DNA of 7,607 bases from Candidatus Opitulatrix roisinitermitis (GTDB lineage: Bacteria; Actinomycetota; Actinomycetes; Actinomycetales; Bifidobacteriaceae), in NCBI GenBank assembly GCA_031288055.1, contig JAITSD010000046.1:1-7607 (forward strand). Reading direction: 5' to 3'. Positions within the stretch are counted from its first letter, which is position 1. Each line of letters begins with the position of its first letter. A program made the position numbers and the translations under genes. Shown here piece by piece: positions 5,782 through 7,607 of the stretch. The notes beneath the pieces were generated by a model that saw only the letters and a program-made list of their open reading frames with translations, did not search any database and was not told the DNA's origin.

Positions 5782-7607
5782 CTGCTTCAAATTTAGTTAA
5801 TTCAAATTCCATATGAGCACCGTCTTTAATCATTCGAAAAGGTATTGTGGGCTCTTTATATTCTTCACCATTAACTTTTAAAGATTTAACACAACAATAT
5901 TCTTTACTAGCACCACCAGCATTTACAATAAATAGACCTCTGGGTAATTTAATTTCAACAAAAGGAAACCTCGGTGCACAAATTACAAACTCGCCGCTAA
6001 CAGGATTTAGGGGGTAAAGACCTAAAGATACAAAAAAATACCAAGCCGACATTTCTCCATTATCCTCATCGCCTAAATAACCTTGACCTATTTCTGAACC
6101 AACCTGTAAATAATACCATATATCCGAAAGAATTTTTTGCATTTTTTTAATACCTTTTGTATAAGAGTAAACAAATGGTATATGATGAGCTGGTTGATTA
6201 GATATTCCAAACATGCCGTATCTAGCATCTCTAGCTTCAGCTTGTTCATGAATTACAAAACCATAACTACCGCTATATTTTTTATCAGCTGTTTCTCTTT
6301 TATGAAAAAAATAATCATCCAAAGCTGCTTCTAAATTATCTTGCCCACCATAAAGTTCAATTAAACCTTCTTTATCATAAACTGGGTGAAACCGCGTACC
6401 ATAAGCGTTAGTTTCAGTATAATCACCTCCCCAAACTCGTGGATCAAATTTTTTATCACCGCCTGTCCAATTACCTTTGACATCTTTACCTCTAAAAAAA
6501 CCTGTGTTTTTATCAAAAACATTTTTATAACTTTGTGAATATTTCTCAAAATGTTTAACTGTTTTGTCATCTATTTTATATCCGCTGCTTTTTAACTTAT
6601 TTATAGCCTGTAAAATTGCCCAATCACCATAAGAGTTTTCTAGTGTCCATGATAAACCCTCGGGTATGGAATTAGGCACATAGCCTAACTCTAAATATTT
6701 ATCTAAGCCTTTTCTACCTAAAGCTGGATTATTCGACAAAGTAGTAGCATTTTTTATTGAAGCATCTAAAGCAGCCTGCCAATTAAATCCCTCTATTCCC
6801 CAATTTATAGCTGTGGCTAAAACAATATCTGAATGTGTGCCATTCATAGAATCAACTGGCTTATCAGCTATCCAGCGAGGTATCCAGCCATTATCATAAT
6901 AATGTTGCAAAACTCCCTCTAAAAGTTGAGCTGCCATTTTAGGTCTCATCCAAAAAAGTAATGGCCAAATAGTTCTATATGTGTCCCAAAAACCGTTATT
7001 AACTGCAATAGCTTTGTCTATTGGCTTGCCATAATTAACATTATAAATATCTGGATGAACTATTTTATTATTTACATCTTTTTCAAAGCATAAATTAGGA
7101 AACAAATTCATTCTGTAAATATTAGAATAAAAAGTTTGTAAACGAGTATTTAAAGTTTCCTCTAATTTAAACTTAGAACAAATTTCTCGCCAATAACCAG
7201 TATTTCTTTTAACTACTGAATTAAAGGTTAAATAAACTGAATTTTTGTCAGCTAACTCTTGTGAAACTAATGATTGGGACAGATAAATTACAGTTCTTTT
7301 GCGATTTTTAAACTGAATTGTATAAATTGAAGTTCTGTCTTTTTTGGCAATATTTACAACTGATCCACCTTGTGTTTGAATATTCAAAAAACCTTTGGTT
7401 GAACAGTTATTCACAATCACCTCAATAGTGGAAAACTCAGTTTTTTGAAAATCATATGAAATAAGACAAGTGTTTTGAGAAACTGTTAAAGCTGCTTGAA
7501 TACCGTTATTAAACTCCACCGCATAAAGAAATGGTTTAGCAGTTTCATTATGATGTTTATATTCAAAACATTGACTTTTATCTCCCTTTGGTCTAGCAAA
7601 ACAACTA
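5771..7607 (-). CDS. GH92 alpha-mannosidase, 5' end outside the window
   Basis: A 611-residue C-terminal portion of a GH92 enzyme, a calcium-dependent inverting exo-alpha-mannosidase family, mostly alpha-1,2 and related linkages. A GTG at 7519 could serve as a start, but the frame stays open to the window edge, and the added residues (HHNETAKPFLYAVEFNNG) match the family's N-terminal HxNExAxPxxYxVxLxxG block, so the gene continues to the right. Numbering from base 7606, the visible parts are the end of the N-terminal beta-sandwich (1-130), NGFWDTYRTIWPL (204-216), GWIPRW (240-245), SMNGTHSDIV (253-262), WGGDYTETNAY (392-402), IHEQAEAR (452-459, where the general acid is expected), SNQPAHHIPF (469-478) and GDEDNGEMSAWY (512-523). 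D513 and D515 fit the catalytic base region. Whether a signal peptide exists cannot be seen. It is the first visible gene of the cassette. GH92 enzymes usually trim N-glycan or fungal mannan mannose; the substrate here is unknown. Confidence 0.94.
   Translation of the reverse strand, partial: SCFARPKGDKSQCFEYKHHNETAKPFLYAVEFNNGIQAALTVSQNTCLISYDFQKTEFSTIEVIVNNCSTKGFLNIQTQGGSVVNIAKKDRTSIYTIQFKNRKRTVIYLSQSLVSQELADKNSVYLTFNSVVKRNTGYWREICSKFKLEETLNTRLQTFYSNIYRMNLFPNLCFEKDVNNKIVHPDIYNVNYGKPIDKAIAVNNGFWDTYRTIWPLLFWMRPKMAAQLLEGVLQHYYDNGWIPRWIADKPVDSMNGTHSDIVLATAINWGIEGFNWQAALDASIKNATTLSNNPALGRKGLDKYLELGYVPNSIPEGLSWTLENSYGDWAILQAINKLKSSGYKIDDKTVKHFEKYSQSYKNVFDKNTGFFRGKDVKGNWTGGDKKFDPRVWGGDYTETNAYGTRFHPVYDKEGLIELYGGQDNLEAALDDYFFHKRETADKKYSGSYGFVIHEQAEARDARYGMFGISNQPAHHIPFVYSYTKGIKKMQKILSDIWYYLQVGSEIGQGYLGDEDNGEMSAWYFFVSLGLYPLNPVSGEFVICAPRFPFVEIKLPRGLFIVNAGGASKEYCCVKSLKVNGEEYKEPTIPFRMIKDGAHMEFELTKFEADDL

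Noticed and set aside
6137..6334. 65-aa plus-strand open frame with a hydrophobic stretch
   Set aside because: It is antisense to conserved GH92 motifs (including IHEQAEAR), and its hydrophobic character is the mirror of the coding strand.
6361..6570. 69-aa minus-strand open frame
   Set aside because: It is a shifted frame inside GH92, overlapping the WGGDYTETNAY block, with no independent signal.
7517..7519. GTG as the true start of the GH92 gene
   Set aside because: The frame continues upstream to the window edge with residues matching the GH92 N-terminal block, so it is an internal Val codon.
1..7607. Alternative genetic code (UGA read as Trp or Gly) in an AT-rich genome
   Set aside because: Trp in conserved motifs is encoded by TGG, and the frames are intact under the standard code with TAA stops. 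I saw no case needing an in-frame TGA to be read as an amino acid.
1..7607. CRISPR arrays, tRNA or rRNA genes, insertion sequences, long repeats
   Set aside because: Nearly all of the window is covered by conserved coding sequence. I saw no spaced direct repeats, transposase motifs or cloverleaf-like segments, and the gaps between genes are 16-26 bp at most.

Overview
The window is an AT-rich (roughly one third G+C by eye) bacterial segment. It is densely coding and uses the standard code: Trp is TGG, and all five visible stop codons are TAA. The codon bias (A/T-ended codons, Leu mostly TTA) and the Lys/Asn/Ile-rich proteins suggest a low-GC bacterium, for example an anaerobic or host-associated Bacillota or a Mycoplasmatota relative. 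Nothing in the window settles the lineage.

Layout. The left edge (1-578, + strand) holds the C-terminal part of an altronate dehydratase (uxaA). Its reading frame is open to the window edge, so the gene begins further left. Everything else is one compact minus-strand cassette of four genes, in transcription order: a GH92 alpha-mannosidase whose 5' end lies beyond the right edge (7607-5771); an M81/MlrC-type metal-dependent hydrolase (5781-4144); a GH28 polygalacturonase-type hydrolase (about 4162-2702); and a six-hairpin, (alpha/alpha)6-like glycosidase of unassigned specificity (2685-556). The junctions are an 11-bp overlap, an overlap of up to 19 bp (or a 26-bp gap, depending on the start chosen), and a 16-bp gap, which is typical of an operon. 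The last cassette gene and uxaA converge and overlap by 23 bp at their 3' ends. A short hairpin in that overlap may be a weak terminator.

How the genes may work together. GH28 would release galacturonate from pectic oligosaccharides, and UxaA belongs to the galacturonate-tagaturonate-altronate-2-keto-3-deoxygluconate route, so those two form a coherent pectin link. GH92 enzymes remove alpha-linked mannose and the six-hairpin enzyme probably removes another sugar, so the locus may handle a mixed plant or glycoprotein glycan. No signal peptide is visible on any complete enzyme, which suggests breakdown of imported oligosaccharides in the cytoplasm. No transporter, regulator, RNA gene, mobile element, CRISPR array or long intergenic region is present; the longest non-coding stretch is 16-26 bp. 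The M81 protein is the least expected member and the best lead for unknown biology.
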